Numbered from the stretch's first letter, positions 9,227 to 17,731 are shown. The stretch is DNA of 64,000 bases from an uncultured Bacteroides sp. (GCA_948847595.1 CAQOGY010000005.1:62001-126000); one strand, 5' to 3'. A program made the numbers and translations. Notes: a model not told the origin generated them from the sequence alone.

Positions 9227-10338
9227 TCTATATCTACATTAGAACGTACCACTTTCCACGAAAGGATTTGTATCACTGTACTCACCCATTTATTGTCTTC
9301 ATCAAGGAAGAATGTCATATTATATTCATCTGCTCGATCGAGAAATTCCTGTTCGGACATACTCCTGTTACATTCGCCTCTTACCAACAAAGCGTAGTCA
9401 ATGACCGGAATGGAAACAACTAGCTTTCCCTCAGTAGTCCGAATTGTCAACATCGGACGTGGATACTGGCTCCAGTCCCTCTTCACCAGCCTGCTTACCG
9501 TAAGTTCTGCTACGGCAGCTTTGACTGTTGTTATAACACGTTTCCCGGCTCCGGGCATTACATCCGCACCGGCTTTTGTCGGTATATCAACACCTGCTTC
9601 ACCCGAATAGGTGGACCAGGCACGATAGGTAATCGGCTCGTCATTGATCAATGAATTATCATGTGCCATCCAACCGTTCCGGTCTTCGATGCTAAAGACA
9701 AAGTCGTCAGCGTTTATATCTTCTCCGGAAAGGTGCTGAAGTACCACGCGAAATATATTCGTATCTTTCGTCAGCGGCATGACATATGTATACTCACCCC
9801 CGTCATCATTTACAGGCAGACTGACATCGAGAGTGCCATGAAACAACGGATGCAAGTCTTGCTTGGAACAAGTGATACGTTTTTGCGCACCTGTGGCTAC
9901 ATCTGTCTCCATATCATATTGCCGTTTCAACTTGCAGTGCAAATCTTCCAAGTGGCATCCATGCGACACATCGGGCAAAGTGAAGGATTCTTCATTGTCA
10001 AGTCCGCACCACGCGACAAGATGATAATCACCCGGAGCAAGGTCGATAGGCATGGCATATTCTTCTGATGCAAGAACACTGCCTTGTTCGGCAGACTGCC
10101 ATACCAACTCACCGTCCGGGGTGAACGCGTAAAGTCTGACGGACTTTACTTCGTGAGCAAAGGCGTCGGCAAATTTCAGGTTCATGTCATAACGGAATTT
10201 CAGTCGGTAACGCACGGAGCAGTCACCTTCGTCGTTATAAATCATACCGTCACACGACACGAACAGGAAGGCACTCACTATGATTGCCAATACTGTTATT
10301 CCCCAATATTTGATATAAGACAGTGTATTCATTATCAT
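9223..10338 (-). CDS. Mfa2/FimB-family fimbrial anchor lipoprotein
   Basis: A 371-residue lipoprotein with signal peptide ending in LFVSC. The segment MIYNDEGDCSVRYRLKFRYD is highly characteristic of FimB/Mfa2 proteins. These anchor the pilus to the outer membrane and regulate its length. Two fimbrillin-like beta domains follow, and the C-terminal end (ILSWKVVRSNVDIE) resembles that of the major fimbrillin (ILSWRVVKQNVDLEW). It is separated from the fimbrillin gene by a 237-bp gap that contains a terminator-like hairpin. It overlaps the next gene by 4 bp. Confidence 0.87.
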   Translation of the reverse strand: MIMNTLSYIKYWGITVLAIIVSAFLFVSCDGMIYNDEGDCSVRYRLKFRYDMNLKFADAFAHEVKSVRLYAFTPDGELVWQSAEQGSVLASEEYAMPIDLAPGDYHLVAWCGLDNEESFTLPDVSHGCHLEDLHCKLKRQYDMETDVATGAQKRITCSKQDLHPLFHGTLDVSLPVNDDGGEYTYVMPLTKDTNIFRVVLQHLSGEDINADDFVFSIEDRNGWMAHDNSLINDEPITYRAWSTYSGEAGVDIPTKAGADVMPGAGKRVITTVKAAVAELTVSRLVKRDWSQYPRPMLTIRTTEGKLVVSIPVIDYALLVRGECNRSMSEQEFLDRADEYNMTFFLDEDNKWVSTVIQILSWKVVRSNVDIE

Positions 10339-10575
10339 CTATCATTTCTTAATTAATGATTATATATAGTCTGCGGAACGAAACCGCAGTGGAAATTTCT
10401 GATTAAGTGGAAACCCGGAATCTTCTTCGGGATTTCAAAACGGCATCTCTCTTTGCGCCGATACCTAAACGCTTTCTTTACATTAAAAAGATGGCGGAAT
10501 GCTTTCCCGACGGGAAGCGCCCCGCCATCAGGATTACTTAGTGGTTGTTTTTATGGTTCTGTTTGCTATGAATAA
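10339..10575 (-). other. Intergenic region between fimbrillin and anchor genes
   Basis: A 237-bp stretch without a gene. It holds the terminator-like hairpin at 10484-10529 and, nearer the anchor gene, a smaller hairpin (CCCGAAG against CTTCGGG-like arms at about 10414-10432). No TAnnTTTG promoter stands out on the minus strand. The downstream genes therefore probably depend on read-through. Confidence 0.5.
10484..10529 (-). terminator. Hairpin plus T-run after the major fimbrillin gene (partial terminator)
   Basis: GATGGCGG and CCGCCATC form a perfect 8-bp outer stem around a nested CTTCCCG/CGGGAAG hairpin. On the minus strand it is followed by TTTTTAATG. It sits 47 bp downstream of the fimbrillin stop and upstream of four co-directional-operon bases of the anchor region with no obvious new promoter. 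It probably lowers transcription of the accessory genes relative to the major subunit. Confidence 0.72.
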
Positions 10576-12387
10576 TCACCATTCTAAATCAACATTCTGT
10601 TTTACAACTCTCCATGAGAGAATATTTATTCGTGCAGCAAGATAAGTATCATCATCTTTTGGATGTTGCGGAATAATCTTTTCGTCAGGATTCAAAACCG
10701 GAGTTCCAAGACCAGCCACAGAAGTGATAGCAATATCATAAATATGATTACGTACTACACCATACTTACCTTTAGTGTCTTCAGCACCGTCTTCATGCTT
10801 AATGTCAGTATAATAATATGTTTTACCGGATGACCATATTCTTGCACCAATCGAATTCTTATTGGCAAGTACCTTATTTACGTCAGCATGAGTAGCGTAC
10901 GCCTCTCCATTCGCTTTATAGAATGTCACATCTTTTGCTGTCTCTTCATTCAACTGCAAATAACTCAAATATCTCTTGCTGTCTTCTGAAGAACCGTCAG
11001 CTACACCTGCATCTATACCGGAAACCAATTTCACCATATCTTTACTAATTGATACCAGTTTCTCGTTTTCACCATCTACTTCTTTTGTATAAATCTGAGT
11101 ATTTACAATACCCAACATTGCTGTCAATGCACCGTCTTCGGTATACTGAGTTCCACCCCATTCAGCCAAACTAAGAGGAGTAGCCACATTGTTCTCATCA
11201 ACTGTCACCAATACGGCTGCAATAATCGCTTGAGTACGATTGCTTAGAGCATCAGCCGGTTCGTAATCGGACTTCGTACCATCATTATTATCAGCAGCAT
11301 TTTCAAGACAGTATGCATTGTCTCCATCATATGAAGTAGAATTTCCATTCTCAACTCCTTTGGTGCCCACTTTTTTAGTTATTTCATTATATGACCAATA
11401 AGCAAGTGTAGTACTTGCCGGATTCTGTGCCCAATAAGAACGATAAAGAGCAGGCATATTCCAATTCCAACTTAAATTCCAGTCAGAATCAACCTTTTTG
11501 AATAGATATGCTTTATCAGCAGTACTCGTCACATCCCATCCGGTGAAAATGGCATATACAACTTTTGCATCTTCTCCTTCACCAACAGTAATATTAGTCT
11601 CGCTATCTTTTGCCGTTTTCAGCGGAATGGCGATATAACCTTCTTTTTCATTAAATGTCACTGTTTTGGGAGAGACTCCTTCTTTCCATTCAGTATACAA
11701 TCTTGTTTTAGCCCATACACGCTCAACATAAATATTTACAGGATCGGCAGTGGCAGACTCCGGTTTGGTTTTCAACTTATCTGCGGTTACCTCTACTTCA
11801 CAACGGAAAGTTTCAGAACCAAATACAGAACTTGTCATCAAGAAACCGTCCTTTGCAGTACCAGCCAATGCAATCTCATCACGAAGTTGACTCAAAGACT
11901 TGTTGGCATCACCTAAGAAACAGTCGGCGCCTACTCCACCGTTAAGCACTGCAACCATAGATTTAAGACCATCTACATTGTCATCCTTATCCGTTTCAAT
12001 AACAAGCACCGCATTCACTTTTTCTTCAATATTAAGCATCTTGCTTTCACCATTTCCCAAATCTTTGCTTTCAAGTGAATAATCATAATAATTCTTTCCT
12101 TCACGTCTTACCGGACAAGCAGAACCATCTGCTTTGAAGAAATAGAACCGTATCGATTTCACCTCATTTTCATTTGCCAGTCCTTCTTCAAACAAATCTC
12201 TATCCTGATTTCCGGGATTCACATCTGCACGTGTCCTGATAGCTGCCGGATTAGCAATCTGAACAGACAGGAAACGACTCTGACCGTCAAATTCCGGACT
12301 GTCGGTTTCGGGCGTAATTTCATCGCTGGAACAAGCACTAAATGCCATTACTCCAAGCAAGCCCCAAAATAAATTTGATAACTTCAT
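10576..12387 (-). CDS. Mfa1-family major fimbrillin (structural pilus subunit)
   Basis: A 603-residue precursor. The lipoprotein signal peptide ends in AFSAC, followed by SSDEITPETDSP. The first fimbrillin domain begins after an arginine-rich site (AIRTRADVNPGN), where Arg-specific processing occurs in known Mfa1/FimA pilins. The long variable middle and the end KINILSWRVVKQNVDLEW-like C-terminal strand fit Mfa1 subunits, which polymerise by strand exchange outside the cell. It is third in the operon, 11 bp after the OmpA-like gene, and a terminator-like hairpin follows, consistent with its being the most abundant product. Function is inferred from family and operon. Confidence 0.85.
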   Translation of the reverse strand: MKLSNLFWGLLGVMAFSACSSDEITPETDSPEFDGQSRFLSVQIANPAAIRTRADVNPGNQDRDLFEEGLANENEVKSIRFYFFKADGSACPVRREGKNYYDYSLESKDLGNGESKMLNIEEKVNAVLVIETDKDDNVDGLKSMVAVLNGGVGADCFLGDANKSLSQLRDEIALAGTAKDGFLMTSSVFGSETFRCEVEVTADKLKTKPESATADPVNIYVERVWAKTRLYTEWKEGVSPKTVTFNEKEGYIAIPLKTAKDSETNITVGEGEDAKVVYAIFTGWDVTSTADKAYLFKKVDSDWNLSWNWNMPALYRSYWAQNPASTTLAYWSYNEITKKVGTKGVENGNSTSYDGDNAYCLENAADNNDGTKSDYEPADALSNRTQAIIAAVLVTVDENNVATPLSLAEWGGTQYTEDGALTAMLGIVNTQIYTKEVDGENEKLVSISKDMVKLVSGIDAGVADGSSEDSKRYLSYLQLNEETAKDVTFYKANGEAYATHADVNKVLANKNSIGARIWSSGKTYYYTDIKHEDGAEDTKGKYGVVRNHIYDIAITSVAGLGTPVLNPDEKIIPQHPKDDDTYLAARINILSWRVVKQNVDLEW

Positions 12388-12398
12388 AAAATTAAATG

Positions 12399-13838
12399 TT
12401 AATGGATTAATAAATTATTTTTAGCTTTCTCTATTTTATCTATTTCAATAAGGATTATCTCAGCCTGCTCTACTCCCATCGCTTTCGCATCATTCAAGAA
12501 TCTTTGCGCACTATCATAATCCTCAACAAGAAAGGCATATGCCCCACGGGCGTATACAGCCTGTGGCGAATCTCCCGTTTTAGAAAGATAACGTTTTGCG
12601 CTTTCAAGATCCTTACGCTGCATTGCGGAATTCGCCGCATTCAAGTTGGCTGTCTCGTCATCAGGATACATTCTCACAGCCGTCTCAAACACATCGTTGA
12701 ACTCAACGCTTCCCGGTTCGTATGTCCGTGCCACAAGATAGAACTCATTGAGGCTGAGTTTCTGAGGCTGCGTCTGCATGATACGTTTTATCTCTTCCAC
12801 ATCGCTAAAGCTGCGGATAACGTAGTCTATACGATAATCGGTATGACGTAAGGCCGGATAACAGTTCTGCAACAAGAAGCGGTATTCTTCCGGATAAGTC
12901 CGTTTTATCTTCGCTTCTTTAGCATCCGGTTCCAGATTGCTGTCAATCATATTCAATATTTCTGTGCGGTGTGCCAGATTGGTCTTCTCAACATAACGGC
13001 GCAACCCGGCCCAATCTTCCGGCTCATAGTCCGTAACTATCACACTATCCTTGAAATGATATAGCTGATTGATATAATGTTTCAATGCTGCCGTACGGCC
13101 TATAGCCAAATCCCGGTTATGAGAATACGGACTTTCGGGTGACGCATATCCCTTGAGCCACACCGAAGTAATAGTAATATCCTTGTCGTTCCGTACAGAA
13201 TCGATGGAAGCTTGGATTTTACCCAATTCATGTGTATTCTGACGATATTCGGGATAAATAACCGTCTTATCGACCGGAAAATCAATGAAAGCCGAACCGG
13301 AAAGTGAGCGGCTTTTGACCGCTTCTGCCTGAGGGTAAACATAAAGCAACTGCGGAGACAACGGGATCACTTCCATATATCCTCCTAACGGCTCGACATA
13401 TTCCGCCAATAGTGTGTTGCAACAGCCGTAATCACTGCGATATAACTCCAATGCGGCCCCGTTCATCCATCCATAATAAGGCATAATGGCATGATATGCC
13501 ACATCTGAGGGTTTTGAACGCGCCTTAAATGACATCTCTTTTGCACCGGACAACATGCTTTCTCCATTACGCACATAGTAATAATAGCGTTGACGCCCAT
13601 AAATTCCTATCGACGGAAGTTCAAGCGTGTCTGTCGCGCACACAAAACGGGGAGTAAGTAATACAGCCCTGTTTACGTCCACATCCAAAGGAGACAAACC
13701 CATGCTCATGTCAACCACTATGTATTCACCGTTCCGTTCAATCCTGAGACTATCGGTTGTCACTCCGACAGTTTGCTGGGCATTCAGCATACAGCATGTT
13801 CCCAGCCATGCTGTTATAATAAGAATCATTTGTTTCAT
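12399..13838 (-). CDS. DUF3868 outer membrane protein with OmpA-like domain and TPR-like tail
   Basis: A 479-residue exported protein (signal peptide MKQMILIITAWLGTCCMLNA). The first 180 residues match the DUF3868 layout. An OmpA/MotB-like region follows from about residue 185 (IDFPVDKTVIYPEYRQN, VWLKGYASPESPYSHN, LAIGRTAALKHYINQ), including the GYASPE motif. The last 100 residues are helical repeats of TPR type (YPDDETANLNAANSAM, YARGAYAFLVEDYDSA). It lies between the DUF3575 gene and the major fimbrillin gene, an arrangement repeated in Bacteroides fimbrial operons. It is probably an envelope assembly or peptidoglycan-anchoring component; its precise role is not known. Confidence 0.82.
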   Translation of the reverse strand: MKQMILIITAWLGTCCMLNAQQTVGVTTDSLRIERNGEYIVVDMSMGLSPLDVDVNRAVLLTPRFVCATDTLELPSIGIYGRQRYYYYVRNGESMLSGAKEMSFKARSKPSDVAYHAIMPYYGWMNGAALELYRSDYGCCNTLLAEYVEPLGGYMEVIPLSPQLLYVYPQAEAVKSRSLSGSAFIDFPVDKTVIYPEYRQNTHELGKIQASIDSVRNDKDITITSVWLKGYASPESPYSHNRDLAIGRTAALKHYINQLYHFKDSVIVTDYEPEDWAGLRRYVEKTNLAHRTEILNMIDSNLEPDAKEAKIKRTYPEEYRFLLQNCYPALRHTDYRIDYVIRSFSDVEEIKRIMQTQPQKLSLNEFYLVARTYEPGSVEFNDVFETAVRMYPDDETANLNAANSAMQRKDLESAKRYLSKTGDSPQAVYARGAYAFLVEDYDSAQRFLNDAKAMGVEQAEIILIEIDKIEKAKNNLLIH

Positions 13839-13852
13839 AACTAAACGCTTTT

Positions 13853-14440
13853 TTAGAATAAATAGACTAGATTTACTGCTGCCTTAGTTGGGCCGAAATA
13901 GTTATGTGGTCTGTTTTCACCGACTTTCTTTCCACATCCGGCACACCTGAAACGGTCATAACGGGTATAGGAATAACCGACACCTATTTCAGCCTCGATA
14001 TTCCAATGCCGTCCCAATATCCAGGCATAGCCATAAGCAACGCCCGCACCAACAAACCATCCTTGATACCGGGTATCTTTAAGACTTGAGAAATCCGTAC
14101 CCAATAAACTAAAATCAGTGTCAATGCCACCTATATTATATTGGCCGCCATGCAGATGAGCTCCGACGAAATGTCCTGCAAAGCGATCACAGAACCAATA
14201 ACGGGCCTCAGGTTGCACCGCCCAATGTTTCCACCGGCGATCATGCGACAATGTCCATGCATTGACCTCTCCGGAGATGTCAAGCGTCCAGCGAGGTGCC
14301 AGTCCAACCTCCAAACCGGTATTTATATTCAAAAAAACATCGGATAAAATATTGGTCTTGATTGCCACATTCTGTGCACAGACCGGATGAGTCACAATAT
14401 TCATGACTATTATCAGAAGAAAAATCCCTAGCTTCATCAT
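13853..14440 (-). CDS. DUF3575 outer membrane beta-barrel-like protein, first gene of the fimbrial operon
   Basis: A 195-residue protein with signal peptide (MMKLGIFLLIIVMNIVTHPVCAQ). It has repeated amphipathic strands typical of DUF3575: VAIKTNILSDVFLNINTGLE, WTLDISGEVNAW, WAVQPEARYWFC, AEIGVGYSYTRYDRF and a final aromatic residue. The closing CAGCGKK segment carries two cysteines. It is 14 bp ahead of the DUF3868 gene and is the first gene downstream of the invertible segment at 14615-14820, so in the ON orientation it would be first to be transcribed. Function unknown; an outer membrane role in pilus assembly is inferred. Confidence 0.82.
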   Translation of the reverse strand: MMKLGIFLLIIVMNIVTHPVCAQNVAIKTNILSDVFLNINTGLEVGLAPRWTLDISGEVNAWTLSHDRRWKHWAVQPEARYWFCDRFAGHFVGAHLHGGQYNIGGIDTDFSLLGTDFSSLKDTRYQGWFVGAGVAYGYAWILGRHWNIEAEIGVGYSYTRYDRFRCAGCGKKVGENRPHNYFGPTKAAVNLVYLF

Positions 14441-14614
14441 TTGTGTGTATTCTTATGCTAAACATTTGTTGTCATTTCCCTTGGAATAGCATCCAAACAA
14501 GTAGCAATAAACAGATTAACATTTCACTGATAATCCAAGAATATAACTTGTATTTTAGTTTCCCTTGTAAATATGTTTATGCCCCAATTATATTCGTTTG
14601 ATAGCTTAATCCGA
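14441..14614 (-). other. Untranslated leader between inversion site and fimbrial operon
   Basis: 174 bp with no gene. On the minus strand I see no convincing TAnnTTTG promoter. This supports the idea that transcription of the operon comes from the invertible segment. Copies of a TTAACATTT-like motif occur at 14458-14467 and 14516-14524. Confidence 0.5.
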
Positions 14615-14637
14615 TACTTCTCTTATCAAGAAAAGTA
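14615..14637 (+). repeat. Left inverted repeat (recombination site) of the invertible segment
   Basis: A 23-bp site that matches the reverse complement of 14798-14820 at 22 of 23 positions. It is itself a near-palindrome, with arms ACTTCTCTT and AAGAAAAGT around a central ATC. The central triplet gives it a direction opposite to the right site. Tyrosine recombinases use such two-arm core sites. Confidence 0.85.
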
Positions 14638-14779
14638 CCGCTAACATTTATATCTGATATTTACACATTTGTGGTGTACGGACATTCCACTCCGCTTAAC
14701 ATTTGACAAAAAATGCTAATATTTTTTGTTGTGAATCAAAAAAGTTTATTGAATATAATAGTGTATACCTTATTTTTTG

Positions 14780-14787
14780 TAATTTTG
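14780..14787 (+). promoter_or_regulatory. Promoter -7 box inside the invertible segment
   Basis: TAATTTTG followed by CATC fits the TAnnTTTG consensus exactly. There is no good TTTG at 19-21 bp upstream; the nearest is ATTG at 14748-14751, 28 bp away. Transcription would begin near 14794, just inside the right repeat. No comparable box is visible on the minus strand of the segment. Confidence 0.6.
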
Positions 14788-14797
14788 CATCATCTAA

Positions 14798-14820
14798 TAC
14801 TTTTCTTGATAAGAAAAGTA
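14798..14820 (-). repeat. Right inverted repeat (recombination site) of the invertible segment
   Basis: A 23-bp site whose 9-bp arms ACTTTTCTT and AAGAAAAGT are perfect reverse complements around a central GAT. It is inverted relative to the left site with one mismatch. Both sites also share the bases TACCG just to their right on the plus strand. The site ends 36 bp from the recombinase stop codon. Confidence 0.85.
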
Positions 14821-14856
14821 CCGGGTTAACAACGTGTTTTCATACTTTTTATATTA

Positions 14857-16062
14857 TTATAAAGAATTGATAATAAGACTATTAGCCTTATCAACAGCAG
14901 AAGTATCCAATGAAGCAAGATAAATCTTCGTAGTATTTTCAGAATCGTGTCCCATAGCTTCACAAATCACAGAAATAGAGATATTTTTACTTTTGGCTAT
15001 ACTTGCCCAAGCGTGACGGGCGACATATGTTGTCAGCGTAACATTCAAGTTCAACAGTTTTCCAATCATTTTTAATTTCCTGTTTATCAAGTGTGCCGCA
15101 TTTTGATATTGGCGTCTCTCGTTTTTATTGATGTCTTTTATTATCGGTAGCAGATAAGGCGTATCTGCCGTATCATACTTATTGATAATTTCCTGCATAG
15201 GTTTTTCCCATTTGATAAAAAGCTGCTGGTTCGTTTTGTGACGCCGATATGCCAAGATACCGTTCCGGATATCTTTCTTTTTAAGGAACGCCATATCTAC
15301 GAATGACATCCCGCGGGTATAAAACGAAAACATAAAGATGTCCCGGGCATAATCCATCGACGGGGAGAATCTCAATTCCATATCCCTTATCTGACGGATG
15401 ACTTTCATGGGTACAGCACGCTTCATGGTCTTGTCAATTCCAGTATACACATGCTTAAAGGGATTGCGCTGTACAGTTAACTCTTTGTCTACAGCACGGT
15501 TATATATTGCCCGCAAATTTCTCATATAATACGAAGAACTGTTGGGGCATACTCCGGCAGATTTCAAATAGGTCTCATACTCAACCATAAGAACCGAATC
15601 GATTCCTTCAATAAGTATATCTCCACGATTTCCCATGAAACGTTCGAAACTGTTCAGAGTTGCTGCATAAGTTTCAGCAGTACGTTCTTTACCAATCTGC
15701 TTTAACTGCGCAACAAGCTCTCGCCCAAACGAAAGAAAACCACCAACAGAAGGAGACTGATAAGCCCTCACTACGTCTCCTGACGTAAAGGAATTTGCAG
15801 ACCGCTCGAGACTCAGGACTATTTCCCGAAGTCGGGATTGATCTTCCAAAATACATTTTCTCAATGTGGTTAGATAATGTGCACGCATTGCGTCGTCAGC
15901 AGGAATGACGATTAACGACAATCTCTTGTCCCATTCTGAGGAGAAAAGCTTGTAGCCGGTGCTTATTTGCCTCACGACCCGGTCATGGGTCACCTGATAA
16001 AACAAAGTCCCCTCTTTATCAAAAACCGAGGAAGGACGAAACTTAACTTTTACTGTTGCCAT
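14857..16062 (-). CDS. Tyrosine site-specific recombinase (invertase-type integrase)
   Basis: A 401-residue recombinase of the Bacteroides phage-integrase-like type. An N-terminal arm-binding domain (TVKVKFRPSSVFDKEGTLFY) precedes a SAM-like core-binding domain at about residues 105-200. The catalytic domain has R in FSFYTRGMSFVDMAFL, HxxR as ARHAW (TTYVARHAWASIAKSKN), H in CEAMGHDSENTTKIYL and the final Tyr in KIYLASLD. The intact catalytic set indicates an active enzyme. Its 3' end lies 36 bp from the inverted repeats, and no other mobile-element genes are near, so it most likely works as the switch for the fimbrial promoter. The promoter box in the OFF orientation would read antisense into its 3' end. 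Confidence 0.9.
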   Translation of the reverse strand: MATVKVKFRPSSVFDKEGTLFYQVTHDRVVRQISTGYKLFSSEWDKRLSLIVIPADDAMRAHYLTTLRKCILEDQSRLREIVLSLERSANSFTSGDVVRAYQSPSVGGFLSFGRELVAQLKQIGKERTAETYAATLNSFERFMGNRGDILIEGIDSVLMVEYETYLKSAGVCPNSSSYYMRNLRAIYNRAVDKELTVQRNPFKHVYTGIDKTMKRAVPMKVIRQIRDMELRFSPSMDYARDIFMFSFYTRGMSFVDMAFLKKKDIRNGILAYRRHKTNQQLFIKWEKPMQEIINKYDTADTPYLLPIIKDINKNERRQYQNAAHLINRKLKMIGKLLNLNVTLTTYVARHAWASIAKSKNISISVICEAMGHDSENTTKIYLASLDTSAVDKANSLIINSL

Positions 16063-16110
16063 ATAAGTTATATTTTGAATTAAATAATTATTGATATAAC
16101 AAATATGGGA

Positions 16111-16155
16111 ATAAAAAAAAGAGACTGAATAACTTTTTATTGTTAAACAGCCTCT
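16111..16155 (-). terminator. Rho-independent terminator after the DUF3078 gene
   Basis: On the minus strand AGAGGCTG pairs with CAGTCTCT (one G-U pair), with further pairing inside (GTTTAAC/GTTATTC partly). A run of nine T follows. It lies between the DUF3078 stop and the recombinase start, separating the two genes. Confidence 0.75.
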
Positions 16156-16192
16156 TACTATTTCTTTTTTAGAGTTAACTTGGAGTCTCTAC

Positions 16193-17731
16193 CTACCATT
16201 TATAGTTAATACCAAAACTAAGCAGTTCTTTCAACTGGAAAAAGCTGTCGCCTTCAGTCGGTTTAGAACTGTCGTCAAAACGGGTATGCACGTAAAGTTT
16301 GGTAGAGAGATAGCGGTTCAGGACGAAATTGAAGGTATTTTCCCATTCTACACGCGCCCAATGGTAGTTGGTCAGATAATTGAAACGGGATTCCAAGGTT
16401 ACGGCGGAGATTATCGTCCAGTTGAGTGTCGCTTGTAATTGGGAACCGAAGTCATTCTTGGAACACTTTCCTTCGTCCAAGCCAAATTTGGTTTCGTCTA
16501 CTTCCGAGCTGCCGATATAACGCAAGTTGTAAGTCAATGGCGCCATAAAGACGGAAAGATTGAATTTCTTCTTACTCAGTTTATAGTCCATACCGACACT
16601 GACCGCCAAATCCGCCGGTGACATAAATGTTGAAACCAAAACATCACTATTCGCTTTATAACCGTTGAAAAACTGAGTCTTGAATTCGGAAGAAATAGTA
16701 TAATACCAATTCTTGAGAGCTCTCAAACCTAATTTATTATACAGGCGGAGCTGGTCGGTATTAAACAGGTATTTATGGTATTCGTCAGATGGGGTAGAAG
16801 TCATACCTACCTTAGCTTCGAGTTGATTCTCGAACAGGATTCTTTCATTGTCGTTGTAGTTGGCAAAAATTTGGAAAGTCGCCAAACCGGAGAAGTTGCT
16901 TTCACCACCCTTGTACCAGTTGTCCGAAAGGTGGTTCTGGCTGATTTGCAGCGATCCGTTACCACCGGTCACCCACCAGTTGGGACGGCTGATCTTTATA
17001 TCGGCCTTACCTACATTATCATCCATGTTCTCCGGTTGGAACAGGTGGACAACACTGGCTTTCGGGGATATTTTCGGTTTCACGTCGCGACGGAAAACAT
17101 CACGGCTCATGATGCGGTCTTCCGTAGTGACTACCAGTTGTGGTTTTTGCAGATAAAGATCCATCAATGCCTTATTGACCAAAGTATTGGCACGTCGGGT
17201 CTTGGAGAATGCCAACGTGTCATAAGGAAGAAGCTCCGTTGGCAGTTGCGGAGTGGTATCCAGCTGCACAGGCTTCCATTCCAGTTTTGAATATTGTTCC
17301 ATCGGGGCATAATAATATGCCAGCGGAGTAAACAGACGGAAATAGTCAGGATCGGACGGAATATAACGCGCAGGTACGGACAGGTCATTCAGATAATCCA
17401 GTTGGGCGATATACTTATTATATAAATAAGAGACTGTATCCAGTTTCGGAGTCGGGCCTGACATGTTGAGCTTGAGCATCAAATATTTCTGAAGTTCCGC
17501 TGAAAGCGTATCTGCTTTCACAACTTTGGCTTTTGCCACTACTGTTGAAGGCTTGGTCGTTTTCGGGGATTTGGTCGCCTTGGCAGGTTTGAGAGTTTCG
17601 GGAGCAGGCTGCAAAGAATCAACCGGAATCACGGAATCAACGGCTGATTCCTGAACAGGCTCCTGTGCATAAAGTGATAACGTTAATAAAGACAGGATAA
17701 AAGCTGAACATAAAGTAGTAATTCTCATCAT
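16193..17731 (-). CDS. DUF3078 outer membrane beta-barrel protein
   Basis: A 512-residue exported protein with a cleavable signal peptide ending in SLYAQ. A Lys/Thr/Pro-rich linker follows at about residues 40-75 (KPAKATKSPKTTKPSTVV). From about residue 240 a long series of amphipathic strands appears: NWWVTGGNGSLQISQNHLSD, NWYKGGESNFSG, NYNDNERILFENQLEAKVG and a final LLSFGINYKW. These are typical of DUF3078, a Bacteroidetes outer membrane barrel of unknown function. It is divergent from pyrG and single-gene, with its own promoter and terminator. Confidence 0.85.
   Translation of the reverse strand: MMRITTLCSAFILSLLTLSLYAQEPVQESAVDSVIPVDSLQPAPETLKPAKATKSPKTTKPSTVVAKAKVVKADTLSAELQKYLMLKLNMSGPTPKLDTVSYLYNKYIAQLDYLNDLSVPARYIPSDPDYFRLFTPLAYYYAPMEQYSKLEWKPVQLDTTPQLPTELLPYDTLAFSKTRRANTLVNKALMDLYLQKPQLVVTTEDRIMSRDVFRRDVKPKISPKASVVHLFQPENMDDNVGKADIKISRPNWWVTGGNGSLQISQNHLSDNWYKGGESNFSGLATFQIFANYNDNERILFENQLEAKVGMTSTPSDEYHKYLFNTDQLRLYNKLGLRALKNWYYTISSEFKTQFFNGYKANSDVLVSTFMSPADLAVSVGMDYKLSKKKFNLSVFMAPLTYNLRYIGSSEVDETKFGLDEGKCSKNDFGSQLQATLNWTIISAVTLESRFNYLTNYHWARVEWENTFNFVLNRYLSTKLYVHTRFDDSSKPTEGDSFFQLKELLSFGINYKW

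Larger units (their letters stand above)
14615..14820. promoter_or_regulatory. Invertible promoter segment of the fimbrial operon (206 bp), shown in OFF orientation
   Basis: The segment is bounded by 23-bp inverted repeats, carries a single clear Bacteroides promoter box, lies directly upstream of the fimbrial operon and is next to a tyrosine recombinase gene. In the given orientation the promoter box (14780-14787) reads rightward, away from the operon. Inversion would move it to about 14648-14655 reading leftward, about 200 bp ahead of the DUF3575 start at 14440. Similar recombinase-linked invertible promoters are known in Bacteroides. That this one inverts is an inference from the sequence. 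Confidence 0.8.

Noticed and set aside
14857..16062. The recombinase as sign of a prophage or conjugative element
   Set aside because: No phage, relaxase, excisionase or transfer genes are near and no tRNA attachment site is seen. The adjacent inverted repeats explain it better as a local invertase.
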